Positions 1-6,693 of a DNA stretch of 16,901 nt are shown here, one piece after another. Origin of the DNA: Methanomicrobiales archaeon (GTDB taxonomy: Archaea > Halobacteriota > Methanomicrobia > Methanomicrobiales > Methanoculleaceae); assembly GCA_012521035.1 (NCBI GenBank), contig JAAYND010000129.1:1-16901 (forward strand), in the 5' to 3' direction. Position 1 is the first letter of the stretch. The number at the start of each line of letters is the position of its first letter. Under the pieces are notes generated by a model that saw only the letters and a program-made list of their open reading frames with translations, was not told the origin of the DNA and searched no databases. The position numbers and the translations under genes are program-made.

Positions 1-2
1 AA

Positions 3-308
3 GAGCAGAGGTGGCGCATATACTACGAGCCGGAGCAGATCCAGGAAGTACGGAGGAGAACCGACCTCGACCGGTTCAGGGCGCAGGGCTACTTCGATGA
101 CGTATCGGTGGTCCTGCTCTCAGAGAGCGGGGAGATCGTCCCTGAGGGGGTCTGGGTCCGCCTGGAGAGGCAGTCGGACGACGGCGCCATACTCCGGGGC
201 ATACTCCTGAATGAACCCTACTCGGACTTCGGCGTGCACGAAGGGGATATGATCACGGTGCGCCTCGTCGATGACGAGGAGGGGCGGTTCCTGGTCGCAG
301 AGGTGTGA
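3..308 (+). CDS. 3' end of an unidentified gene (possible DUF2314-like barrel)
   Basis: The frame is open from the left edge to a TGA at 306-308, so the true start lies outside the window. About 101 residues are visible. A GTG at 108 could serve as an internal start, but the frame stays open and protein-like upstream of it (a segment rich in Arg, Asp and Tyr), so I treat the gene as truncated by the window edge. The tail is acidic and beta-rich, with a W-V-R-L strand, an L-L-N-E-P turn and an E-G-D-M-I-T-V strand. This pattern resembles the small barrel of DUF2314-type proteins, but the match is by eye only and weak. No catalytic motif, signal peptide or membrane segment is visible. It converges on the shikimate kinase gene with a gap of about 50 bases. 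Function unknown. Confidence 0.6.
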   Translation, partial: EQRWRIYYEPEQIQEVRRRTDLDRFRAQGYFDDVSVVLLSESGEIVPEGVWVRLERQSDDGAILRGILLNEPYSDFGVHEGDMITVRLVDDEEGRFLVAEV

Positions 309-358
309 CGGGTAGCGGGAGAAAAGATCAACCGGGGCAAGCGCCGGTAGCCGGCCCC

Positions 359-859
359 TCACAGCGCCCCGATCAGATCCTCGACGACGGACTCGAGATC
401 CTTTCCCCGGCACGCGATGGTGATATCGGCGTAGCGCTCATAGAGCGGTATGCGCTCATCGTACATCTCGCGGAGGCTCTGGCCCGGGAGGAGGACGATC
501 CCCCGGGTCGTTATGTTCTTGAGCCTCGCCTCCATCTCCGCGTAGGGGATCTCCAGGTATACGATCACCCCTCCCGCCCCCAGGTGTGCCATCGCCTTCT
601 TGCTGTACACAACGCTGCCGCCCGTCGCGATAACTGCACGCCGGGTGCGGAGGGAGAGGATCACCTCCTCCTCAAGCCGCCGGAAGGAATCCGATCCATC
701 TTCATTGAGGATCTCCTGGAGCATCCTCCCGGCCTTCTCCTGGATCAGGAGATCCGTATCGACAAACCGCATGCCGAGGGCTTTTGCAAGGACAACGCCT
801 ACGGTGCTCTTCCCCGCGCCGGGCATGCCGATGAGGACGATGTTTCTCTGCTGCTCCAT
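359..859 (-). CDS. aroK: Shikimate kinase, bacterial P-loop (AroK) type
   Basis: The 166-residue protein has the hallmarks of P-loop shikimate kinases, which phosphorylate shikimate with ATP in the cytosolic chorismate pathway. Visible motifs are the Walker A loop GMPGAGKST (residues 11-19), the DTD shikimate/Mg motif (34-36), the FRRLEEE arginine (R60), the TGG motif (79-81), a lid arginine (R119 in TTRGI) and the R136-x-P-L-Y substrate arginine. Length is normal for the family. The ATG is preceded by a GGGAGAGA ribosome-binding site and lies 17 bases after the CDF transporter stop, so the two are probably co-transcribed. Many archaea use an unrelated GHMP-type shikimate kinase, so this form suggests acquisition from bacteria or a paralogue with another small-molecule substrate. 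Family assignment is firm, exact substrate less so. Confidence 0.85.
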   Translation of the reverse strand: MEQQRNIVLIGMPGAGKSTVGVVLAKALGMRFVDTDLLIQEKAGRMLQEILNEDGSDSFRRLEEEVILSLRTRRAVIATGGSVVYSKKAMAHLGAGGVIVYLEIPYAEMEARLKNITTRGIVLLPGQSLREMYDERIPLYERYADITIACRGKDLESVVEDLIGAL

Positions 860-876
860 ACTCTCTCCCGGCGGGA

Positions 877-2127
877 TCAGCGGGCCGGAACGCCGGTCTC
901 CTCCCCGGAGTGCCCGGTCACATCCTCGATCGCCTCTGCGAGCGTCGCCGCATCAGTCAGCCTCATCTCAACCCCGGATGCCTCGAACGCATAGGAGATC
1001 CCCTTCCCCGAGAGGGAGTGGCGCATGAGAACCACGTCGATCTTCTGCTCGATCAACATCTCCGCTATCTGCACGCCCTTTCGCTCCTCTGCGTCCGTGA
1101 AGGGATTGACGATGATATCCTGTCGCCTGACGTGGTCTTTCCCGGTATCGATATCGAAGATCGAGAAATAAGGGGCCTCGCCGAGGTGATCGCTGATCCG
1201 GCCCTCCCGGTCCTCCAGCGGCACCGCATACCGTAGACATCTCTTCTCTTCAGGTTCGTAGTGGATGACGACCCGCTCGACGTTCTGGACCTGGCGCTGT
1301 ATGGCCTCCTCGATGCGATCGCTTGCCTGGTGCGCCTCCTTGAGGTCAGGTGTCGCCATCTCGATCACCGCCTCCACGAATATGTAACGGCCGGAGTTGC
1401 GGCCCGTGACGCTCCTGATGCGGCTCACCGTCGGATCCGATGATATGATGTTGCGGATCTCGCTGAGCGTATCGTAGTCGACCGAGGCATCAAGGAGGGG
1501 TTTCATGCTATCTTTCAGGATATCCCAGCCAGCCCGGACGATGAAGATGGCGATGATTAAGGCCGCGATCCGGTCCAGGGGTATGCCGAAGAACTGCCCG
1601 AGGAGGGCGAAGAAGACGACCGAAGAGGAGAGGACGTCCATCTGGTGCTGCCTCCCGTCGGCGATCAGGCCCGGCGAGTTGTACTTCCGCCCCACGTTCA
1701 CCTGGTACGTGCCGAGGATGAAGGGCACCGGGATGAAGCCGGCGACGATGAGGAGAACCCACCCGCCGTAAGGCTGTGCGGTGACATCGCCCGCCACCGC
1801 CTCCATCGCGATCTCAAACGCGGTGAAGAAGATGAGGAGGGAGATGACCACCGCGACGACGTTCTCGATCTTGTAGAGCCCGTACGGGAAGTCCCGGCGT
1901 TTGCGCGTGGAGAGAAGGAGGCCGGCTATAAGCGCGAGTGCTGCGACAACATCCACGAACGAGTGGATGCCATCCGCGCGGAGGGCAAGGCTCCCCGAGT
2001 AGACGGAGAGGGTGAGTTTCGCGATGACCAGACCGATGTTGACGGCGAGGGAGAGGAGGGCGACACGCATGATGATGGATTCCGGCGCCCGATCGGGCCC
2101 TGTCGCTTCCTGTACTCTGTTCTCCAT
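877..2127 (-). CDS. Cation diffusion facilitator (CDF) transporter with C-terminal NifX-like domain
   Basis: This 416-residue protein combines two families. Residues about 20-212 form the membrane part of a CDF divalent-metal/proton antiporter: several hydrophobic helices, the H55-x3-D59 pair in TM2, an intracellular basic loop (TRKRRDFPYG), and a TM5 site ending in D164. Residues about 215-295 are the cytoplasmic dimerisation domain. Residues about 300-405 match the dinitrogenase iron-molybdenum cofactor (NifX/NafY-like) fold, with the opening S-D-H-L-G-E-A-P-Y-F and the later K-I-D-V-V-L strand. The TM5 position that is normally His in Zn transporters (HxxxD) appears to be Gln160. The protein probably exports a transition metal; the extra domain may sense or carry a metal or cluster. 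The ATG at 2127 has a GAGGCGA site upstream. It precedes aroK in a likely two-gene operon with no obvious pathway link. Confidence 0.9.
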   Translation of the reverse strand: MENRVQEATGPDRAPESIIMRVALLSLAVNIGLVIAKLTLSVYSGSLALRADGIHSFVDVVAALALIAGLLLSTRKRRDFPYGLYKIENVVAVVISLLIFFTAFEIAMEAVAGDVTAQPYGGWVLLIVAGFIPVPFILGTYQVNVGRKYNSPGLIADGRQHQMDVLSSSVVFFALLGQFFGIPLDRIAALIIAIFIVRAGWDILKDSMKPLLDASVDYDTLSEIRNIISSDPTVSRIRSVTGRNSGRYIFVEAVIEMATPDLKEAHQASDRIEEAIQRQVQNVERVVIHYEPEEKRCLRYAVPLEDREGRISDHLGEAPYFSIFDIDTGKDHVRRQDIIVNPFTDAEERKGVQIAEMLIEQKIDVVLMRHSLSGKGISYAFEASGVEMRLTDAATLAEAIEDVTGHSGEETGVPAR

Positions 2128-2338
2128 ACTAGAATCGCCTCTTAATGCAGTTTTTGGCGCGGGGGGTCTATTAAGCTAACTGCTCGATCTGCTCCGGGAG
2201 GATGAGGATGCAGGTGTGACCCCGGGCCGGGAGGGGAGGGAGGCGCGGGGTTTTGACTGGAGGCGCCAGGATTGAGCGTGGCGGAGGGTAAGGCCGGCAA
2301 TACCGGGAGAGGCCCCGGGGTCAGCGGGAGCCCGGACC
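2128..2338. other. G-rich spacer with no recognisable gene
   Basis: This spacer carries many purine-rich GGGAGG-type runs and short GC palindromes, such as GGCGC at about 2241 facing GCGCC at about 2261. Open frames here are low in complexity (Pro/Ser/Gly-rich) on both strands and look non-coding. It separates the CDF promoter region from the peptidase remnant. No promoter or RNA gene is recognised. Confidence 0.4.
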
Positions 2339-2685
2339 ATGGGAAGGTCGTTTGCAGGAGGGAGGGGAATAACCACAGGTCCATTCCACATCCTCAACAG
2401 GAAATACCCGGCATACACCTTCACACTGGGGGAGAGCACCTTTGAAGAGATCCACAAAGTTCTGGATGCCGGCTACCCGGCAATAGTAATATACAACCCG
2501 GCGATATTATTCATCAAACAGAAAGGCCCTGCACATGCAGGGGTCGCCATTGGCATGACTGATGACGGATTGATCCTGAAGAATCCCTGACTCCAGAGCA
2601 GGATCTGCTCGACAGGGTGAGAATGGAAGAGGAGATACTCTCACCTATCAGGCGAATGTTCATAGAGTCCAGCGCTGTCGCCTGA
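2339..2685 (+). pseudogene. Remnant of a papain-like (C39-like) cysteine-peptidase-fold protein, frameshifted
   Basis: The frame from the ATG at 2339 gives 83 residues ending at a TGA at 2588. Its second half resembles the C-terminal part of C39-like peptidases: a Y-P-A-I-V-I-Y strand, then G-P-A-H-A-G-V-A-I-G-M with the expected catalytic His, then D-D-G-L-I-L-K-N-P in place of the usual D-G-x-x-x-x-D-P. Moving to the -1 frame at the CCC TGA site (2585-2590) continues a convincing acidic helical tail (LTPEQDLLDRVRMEEEIL and onward) to a TGA at 2683-2685. No Cys-containing N-terminal half is present; sequence upstream of 2339 is not protein-like. I therefore read this as a 5'-truncated, frameshifted relic. 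The family call rests on the short His and DG motifs, so it is moderate. Confidence 0.5.
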
Positions 2686-2778
2686 TATCTCTCAAAACCC
2701 CTCCTCTTCTGTAGCCTGATCACGACCCGGCCCCTGTGCTCTAAAACGATTAATCCTCCCCGCCGGCCTTAAGGGTGT

Positions 2779-3143
2779 ATGCAGAGACAGCTGGTGTGGG
2801 GAGCGAAGGTGATAGAACAGCTCCCGGCTGATCTCAGGAAAGAATTCCCGGATATCAAGGGTTTTTCCCCCGGAACCTGAAGTATATGCGGTCGTTTGCG
2901 GAGGCATGGCCTGACCCTGTATTTGTGCAAGAGGTGCTTGCACAAATCACGTGGTATCATGCAATAACGCTGCTCGATAAGGTGAAAGAGCCGGCGCAGC
3001 GTGAGCGGTATATCCGCAAGACCATCAAAAACGGATGGTCGCGAAACATCCTCGTCCATCAGATCGAGAGTGGAACTATCGAGCGTGAGGGAAGGACGGT
3101 GACGAACTTCTCTTCGGCGCTCCCCGCCCGACTGGCATGCTGA
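2779..3143 (+). pseudogene. Broken YhcG-type (DUF1016) PDDEXK nuclease gene, N-terminal domain only
   Basis: The first piece (2779-2880) reads WGAKVIEQLPADLRKEFPD then IKGFSP, the classic start of the DUF1016 N-terminal domain. It then hits a stop. Adding one base in the C tract at 2867-2871 restores the family continuation RNLKYMRSFAEAWPD, and a second frame runs to 3143 with the conserved LAQITWYHAITLLDK, NGWSRNILVHQIESG and TNF segments. Both ends are truncated: the usual helices before WGAKVI are missing, and the protein ends soon after TNF, before the C-terminal PDDEXK nuclease domain that gives the family its presumed activity. Intact relatives are DNA-processing nucleases often found near restriction-modification or mobile genes. 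This copy cannot make an active nuclease. Confidence 0.85.
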
Positions 3144-3192
3144 GGGACGTGCACAGTCGCCACTGCCTGGCCGGCCGGCTCCCGGGCCGCAA

Positions 3193-3214
3193 ATATCCAA
3201 CACATATCCAACAC
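3193..3214. repeat. Perfect 11-base tandem duplication
   Basis: The unit ATATCCAACAC occurs twice head to tail with no mismatch (3193-3203 and 3204-3214). It lies in the spacer just after the truncated nuclease relic. It may be a slippage product or a scar of rearrangement. No function is implied. Confidence 0.8.
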
Positions 3215-3326
3215 GCATCCTGGTTTATGGACCCGTTCTCCCTATATTTCATCCTATTATCGCAGATACGGTTGGAGATGTGAGTTTTATTATCCAACTG
3301 AACATGCCAACTGCTCAACTCCGTTC

Positions 3327-3349
3327 TTCACCGCCTCTTTCGGTGAGAA
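3327..3349 (-). terminator. Possible hairpin terminator downstream of fic
   Basis: TTCACCG (3327-3333) can pair imperfectly with CGGTGAGAA (3341-3349) across a pyrimidine-rich loop. It is about 160 bases beyond the fic stop, with no following T run on the minus strand. The role as a terminator is weakly supported. Confidence 0.2.
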
Positions 3350-3508
3350 CTCATTTCGCTTTGTATGTCCTACTTCCGATCGTCTCAATCGTTCCCTCTT
3401 TGCGCATTTCTCGTTGATCAGTCTGAAGGGATTTCGATACAGGTTAGACGGCATGTCCCGTTCAAGAGCACGTTGCCGGCCCCCGGCGGTTCGTTGCTTG
3501 CGGAGAGA

Positions 3509-4666
3509 CTACATCCGCGTGCCTTCCTCGATGATCCGGACGTAATCCACAAACATGTACTGCTTATACCGCACTTTCCCGGTGATCTCTTCAACGATAC
3601 CGATATTCTCAAACAGTCCCACGAGTTTGGTTGCGGTCTGACGACTGATCTGCAACTCCTCTGCAATCTGTGCGATTGTGATAATAGGGCGGTCAAAGAG
3701 CATATCGATCAGCTTTACCGCGTGAACACCGCCGACGTTGTTCTCCAGCAGCCTCTCGATCAGTGTCTCCTTGAGCTGGATTATCTTCTTCGCCGTCTCA
3801 AGAGAGTTATTGGAGACCTCGATGACGCCCTGAAGGAAGAACTCAAGCCACGCCCCCCAGTTCCCGTGGTACCGGATCCCGTTGAGGAGCGTATAGTACC
3901 TCTCCCGGTTCTTTTTAAGATAATAACTGAGGTAGAGGAGCGGCCTCGCCAGAACACCCCTGTAATAGAGGTAAAACGTTATCATCAACCTCCCCATTCT
4001 CCCGTTACCATCCAGGTACGGGTGGATCGTCTCCAGCTGGGCATGGATGAGAGCGGCCTTAATCAGCGTCGGCGTCCTGTCGCTGCTCTGGATAAACTGC
4101 TCCAGATCCTGCATAAGCCCCGGAACCTGCTCCGGCGGCGGCGGGACAAATACTGCGTCCTGTATAGTCCCTCCCGGCACTCCGATCCAGTTCTGGACAT
4201 GCCGCAGCCGGCCCGGGAACTTATGTGACCCCCGTGTCCCCTGGATGAGAAACCGGTGAATCTCATTCATCAGATCAAGAGAGAACGGTGCGAACTCCAG
4301 TTTCTCGATACCATGATGGAGCGCCTTTATGTAGTTCATAACCTCCTGTATCTCGTTGATATCATCCCTGGGCCGGAGGTGCGCCTCAAACTCAAGAACA
4401 CCCTGCAGGGATGCCTGCGTGCCCTCGATCTGCGAGCTCAACAGAGCCTCTTTCTTGATGTACATCGCCACGAAGAGATCCGGGTTCGGGAGCACCTGGG
4501 TAACTCCATCCAGGCGGGCCAGGGCACCGTCAGCTTTTGATAGCAGATACAAAAGCCCTTCATCAAGAACAAGATCCCGTGGAGGCAATGGATGCGGGAT
4601 GAACGCATCGTACCCGCCCTCCTGGCGGGCAAATACCCCTGCTCTGTTATCGGGATACCTCTCCAT
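3509..4666 (-). CDS. Fic family protein (AMPylase fold) with inhibitory helix and C-terminal winged helix
   Basis: Fic proteins transfer AMP, or another nucleotide moiety, from a nucleotide to a target hydroxyl. The catalytic loop HPYLDGNGR sits at residues 215-223 and contains the His, acidic and Arg residues expected for activity. An N-terminal inhibitory motif S-S-Q-I-E-G (77-82) fits the (S/T)xxxE(G/N) signature, placing the switch in the same chain (class II), so no separate antitoxin is needed and none is seen. A target-binding flap precedes the loop (GVPGGTIQDAVF). The last ~70 residues look like a winged helix (TIAQIAEELQISRQTATKL), suggesting DNA binding or autoregulation. I chose the ATG at 4666 over a TTG at 4690: a TATA-like element overlaps the TTG and sits about 25 bases upstream of the ATG, and GGTGA lies 10 bases before it. 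The gene stands alone among decayed accessory genes. Substrate unknown. Confidence 0.92.
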   Translation of the reverse strand: MERYPDNRAGVFARQEGGYDAFIPHPLPPRDLVLDEGLLYLLSKADGALARLDGVTQVLPNPDLFVAMYIKKEALLSSQIEGTQASLQGVLEFEAHLRPRDDINEIQEVMNYIKALHHGIEKLEFAPFSLDLMNEIHRFLIQGTRGSHKFPGRLRHVQNWIGVPGGTIQDAVFVPPPPEQVPGLMQDLEQFIQSSDRTPTLIKAALIHAQLETIHPYLDGNGRMGRLMITFYLYYRGVLARPLLYLSYYLKKNRERYYTLLNGIRYHGNWGAWLEFFLQGVIEVSNNSLETAKKIIQLKETLIERLLENNVGGVHAVKLIDMLFDRPIITIAQIAEELQISRQTATKLVGLFENIGIVEEITGKVRYKQYMFVDYVRIIEEGTRM

Positions 4667-4688
4667 ATAGTACAATTCACCGTATGGC

Positions 4689-4697
4689 AATATAAGC
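4689..4697 (-). promoter_or_regulatory. Putative TATA box of fic
   Basis: On the minus strand, CTTATATT lies about 25-28 bases upstream of the ATG at 4666, the spacing expected for an archaeal promoter giving a leaderless or near-leaderless transcript. The tandem repeat begins only about 8 bases further upstream, so proteins binding the repeat could affect this promoter. Confidence 0.45.
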
Positions 4698-4704
4698 AGC
4701 CCTG

Positions 4705-4942
4705 TAAGTCAACTTTTGTTACCTTACATTGGACCGCCACTTCTAAGTCAACAAAATGGACCTTAGAGATCGCGACCGGATCGTAAGGTAACCCGTGTTG
4801 ACGTAGCGCATGACTGCACCGCCTATGTCAACTTCCGTTACATTACACCTGGTCGTCATCTCTAATTCAACAAAACGGACCTTACAGACCGTGACTGAGA
4901 CGTAAGGTAACCAATGCTGGCATGGTGCTGGCACGAGTCCGG
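4705..4942. repeat. Imperfect 119-base tandem repeat (two units) with internal inverted repeats
   Basis: Unit 1 (4705-4823) and unit 2 (4824-4942) align without gaps at an offset of 119 bases; about three quarters of the first ~90 positions match, and most differences are transitions. Each unit contains two direct copies of a TAAGTCAAC-like word 39 bases apart (4705, 4744, 4824, 4863), each followed by a (T/G)(T/G)ACCTTA(C/G)-like word. In unit 1, arms at 4708-4727 and 4783-4802 form a 16/20 inverted repeat with perfect GTTACCTTAC/GTAAGGTAAC cores. In unit 2 the GTAAGGTAAC core is unchanged. The unit length is not a multiple of 3, which argues against a repeated protein. It fills the divergent spacer between fic and the ACT-UPF0210 operon and may be an operator array, a structured RNA or a mobile-element relic. 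Confidence 0.8.
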
Positions 4943-5036
4943 TGGAAATGATCACCCCTCACACCGATCAGTATCCCACCTCATCGGATTAATGCCTTGA
5001 AAGACCCATCAGTATACACAAAGATCAGGAGAGAGC

Positions 5037-5309
5037 ATGAGCAAAGCAATCGTTACCGTCGTCGGGAAAGACACCGTGGGGATCATCGCGAAGGTCTGCA
5101 CCTACCTCGCCGAGAACCAGGTCAACGTCGAGGACATCTCCCAGACGATCGTCCAGGACTACTTCAACATGATGATGATCATCGACACCAGCAGATCAGA
5201 AAAGCCCTATGCCGAGATGGTGACCGACCTCGACGAACTCGGAGACGCGATCGGCGTTCGGATCCGGTGCCAGCGCGAGGACATCTTCACCAGAATGCAC
5301 CGCATCTGA
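5037..5309 (+). CDS. ACT domain protein, UPF0237 family
   Basis: The 90-residue protein is essentially one ACT domain, a small ligand-binding regulatory fold that usually senses amino acids. It opens with the strand AIVTVVGKDTVGIIAKVC, followed by the helix and the V-N-V-E-D-I-S-Q segment typical of UPF0237 and GcvR-like single ACT proteins, and then the Y-F-N-M-M-M-I-I-D strand. No catalytic domain is present. The ATG follows an AGGAGAG ribosome-binding site at a normal distance. The gene ends 8 bases before the UPF0210 gene, a pairing that is conserved in many bacteria and archaea, so the ACT protein probably regulates or binds its partner. The ligand is unknown. Confidence 0.92.
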   Translation: MSKAIVTVVGKDTVGIIAKVCTYLAENQVNVEDISQTIVQDYFNMMMIIDTSRSEKPYAEMVTDLDELGDAIGVRIRCQREDIFTRMHRI

Positions 5310-5317
5310 GGAATCCC

Positions 5318-6682
5318 ATGATCAACATCTTCGAGGTAAACGAGACGAACAAGATGATCGAGCAGGAGAAGCTCGATGTCCGGACCATCACGCTCGGCAT
5401 CAGCCTCCTCGACTGCTGCGACTCCGATCTCGATACCCTGAAACAGAACATCTACGATAAGATCACCGGCCTCGCAAAGAATCTCGTCTCGACAGGTAGG
5501 GAGATCGAACTCGAGTACGGGATCCCGATCGTGAACAAGAGAATATCCGTAACCCCTGTAGCGCTCGCCGGCGGCCGGGCCTGCGCATCCCCGGAAGACT
5601 TCGTAGAGGTCGCAGAGACGCTCGATCGGGCCGCGCGGGACACGGGCGTCAACTTCATCGGGGGATACTCCGCCATCGTCTCAAAGGGGATGACCCCGAC
5701 CGACGAGGCCCTCATACGCTCGATCCCGGCAGCCCTCGCCGCGACAGAGAGGGTCTGCAGCTCCGTGAACGTCGGCTCGACGAAGACCGGCATCAACATG
5801 GACGCCGTGAAACTGATGGGGGAGATTGTGCGAAAGACCGCTGAGGCAACAAAAGATACCAACTCGCTCGGTTGCGCGAAACTGGTCATCCTCTGTAATG
5901 CCCCCGACGACAACCCCTTTATGGCTGGCGCATTTCATGGCGTCTCAGAGGCCGATGCAGTCATCAACGTAGGCGTGAGCGGCCCTGGAGTCATAAAGCA
6001 CGCGCTTGAGGGAGTCCGGGGGGAGAACTTCGAGGTTCTCTGCGAGACAGTCAAGAGAACAGCCTTTAAAGTCACCCGGGCAGGGCAGCTCGTAGCACAA
6101 GAAGCCTCAGAAAGACTCGGAATCCCGTTTGGTATCGTGGATCTCTCTCTTGCCCCTACACCTGCCGTCGGGGATAGCGTCGCCGGCATACTTGAGGAGA
6201 TGGGACTTGAATCTGTCGGTGCACCGGGGACGACAGCCGCACTCGCCCTCTTAAACGATCAGGTGAAGAAGGGCGGGATCATGGCAAGCTCGTTTGTCGG
6301 CGGACTTTCAGGCGCGTTCATCCCGGTCAGCGAGGATCAGGGGATGATCGATGCAGTTGTGCGCGGCGCCCTCACCATTGAAAAACTTGAGGCGATGACC
6401 TGTGTATGTTCAGTCGGTCTCGATATGATCGCGATCCCGGGCGACACCCCAGCCTCGACCATAGCCGGCATCATCGCGGACGAAGCGGCCATCGGGATGA
6501 TCAACAACAAAACAACCGCTGTTCGGCTGATCCCGGTGATCGGGAAGGACGTCGGCGATACAGTCGAGTTCGGCGGACTGCTCGGACATGCGCCGGTCCA
6601 GGCGGTAAACCGGTTTGGCTGCGCCGAGTTCATCAACCGTGGCGGCCGGATCCCCGCGCCGGTTCACAGCTTCAAGAACTAG
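5318..6682 (+). CDS. UPF0210 (DUF711) family protein, PFL-like fold
   Basis: The 454-residue protein matches UPF0210 across its length: the N-terminal MINIFEVNETNKMI, the early D-V-R-T-I-T-L-G-I-S-L-L-D-C, the G-G-Y-S-A-I-V-S-K-G-M block, repeated Gly-rich segments (NVGVSGPGVI, GGLSGAFIPVSEDQGM), and the conserved end with GLLGHAPV and RIPAPVHSFKN. The family resembles pyruvate formate-lyase in fold, but its reaction is not established. The frame is open upstream into the ACT gene, but the upstream reading there is Arg-rich shadow sequence; the ATG at 5318 has GAGGA just before it, overlapping the ACT stop region, and matches the family's N-terminus. It is the second gene of the ACT-UPF0210 operon and converges on the flavoprotein gene with an 11-base gap. 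Confidence 0.93.
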   Translation: MINIFEVNETNKMIEQEKLDVRTITLGISLLDCCDSDLDTLKQNIYDKITGLAKNLVSTGREIELEYGIPIVNKRISVTPVALAGGRACASPEDFVEVAETLDRAARDTGVNFIGGYSAIVSKGMTPTDEALIRSIPAALAATERVCSSVNVGSTKTGINMDAVKLMGEIVRKTAEATKDTNSLGCAKLVILCNAPDDNPFMAGAFHGVSEADAVINVGVSGPGVIKHALEGVRGENFEVLCETVKRTAFKVTRAGQLVAQEASERLGIPFGIVDLSLAPTPAVGDSVAGILEEMGLESVGAPGTTAALALLNDQVKKGGIMASSFVGGLSGAFIPVSEDQGMIDAVVRGALTIEKLEAMTCVCSVGLDMIAIPGDTPASTIAGIIADEAAIGMINNKTTAVRLIPVIGKDVGDTVEFGGLLGHAPVQAVNRFGCAEFINRGGRIPAPVHSFKN

Positions 6683-6693
6683 GGAGGCTCATC

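Larger units (their letters stand above)
3144..3508. other. Intergenic stretch downstream of the nuclease remnant and of fic
   Basis: No convincing gene is seen. The stretch is mixed in base composition, with an A+T-richer part at 3230-3300, unlike the GC-rich neighbours. It holds a perfect 11-base tandem repeat (3193-3214) and a hairpin-forming CACCG...CGGTG pair (about 3329-3345) that lies beyond the 3' end of fic. The C-terminal half of the YhcG gene may once have been here, but I could not recognise it in any frame. Confidence 0.4.

Noticed and set aside
305..994. 229-codon plus-strand frame over the shikimate kinase region
   Set aside because: It is the antisense shadow of aroK and of the transporter's 3' end, with no domain of its own.
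3365..4228. Long plus-strand frame of 287 codons opposite fic
   Set aside because: It is antisense to the Fic gene, whose minus-strand frame carries clear family motifs; the plus frame has no recognisable domain.
4705..4942. CRISPR array
   Set aside because: There are only two long, imperfect units with no short identical repeats and no unique spacers, and no cas genes nearby.
4743..4955. Minus-strand 70-codon frame through the tandem repeat as a small repeat protein
   Set aside because: The 119-base unit is not a multiple of three, so the two copies are read in different frames and unit 1 contains stops.
4997..5317. N-terminal extension of the UPF0210 frame up to 4997
   Set aside because: The extension is Arg/His-rich shadow sequence of the ACT gene in another frame; the family N-terminus and a ribosome-binding site fit the ATG at 5318.
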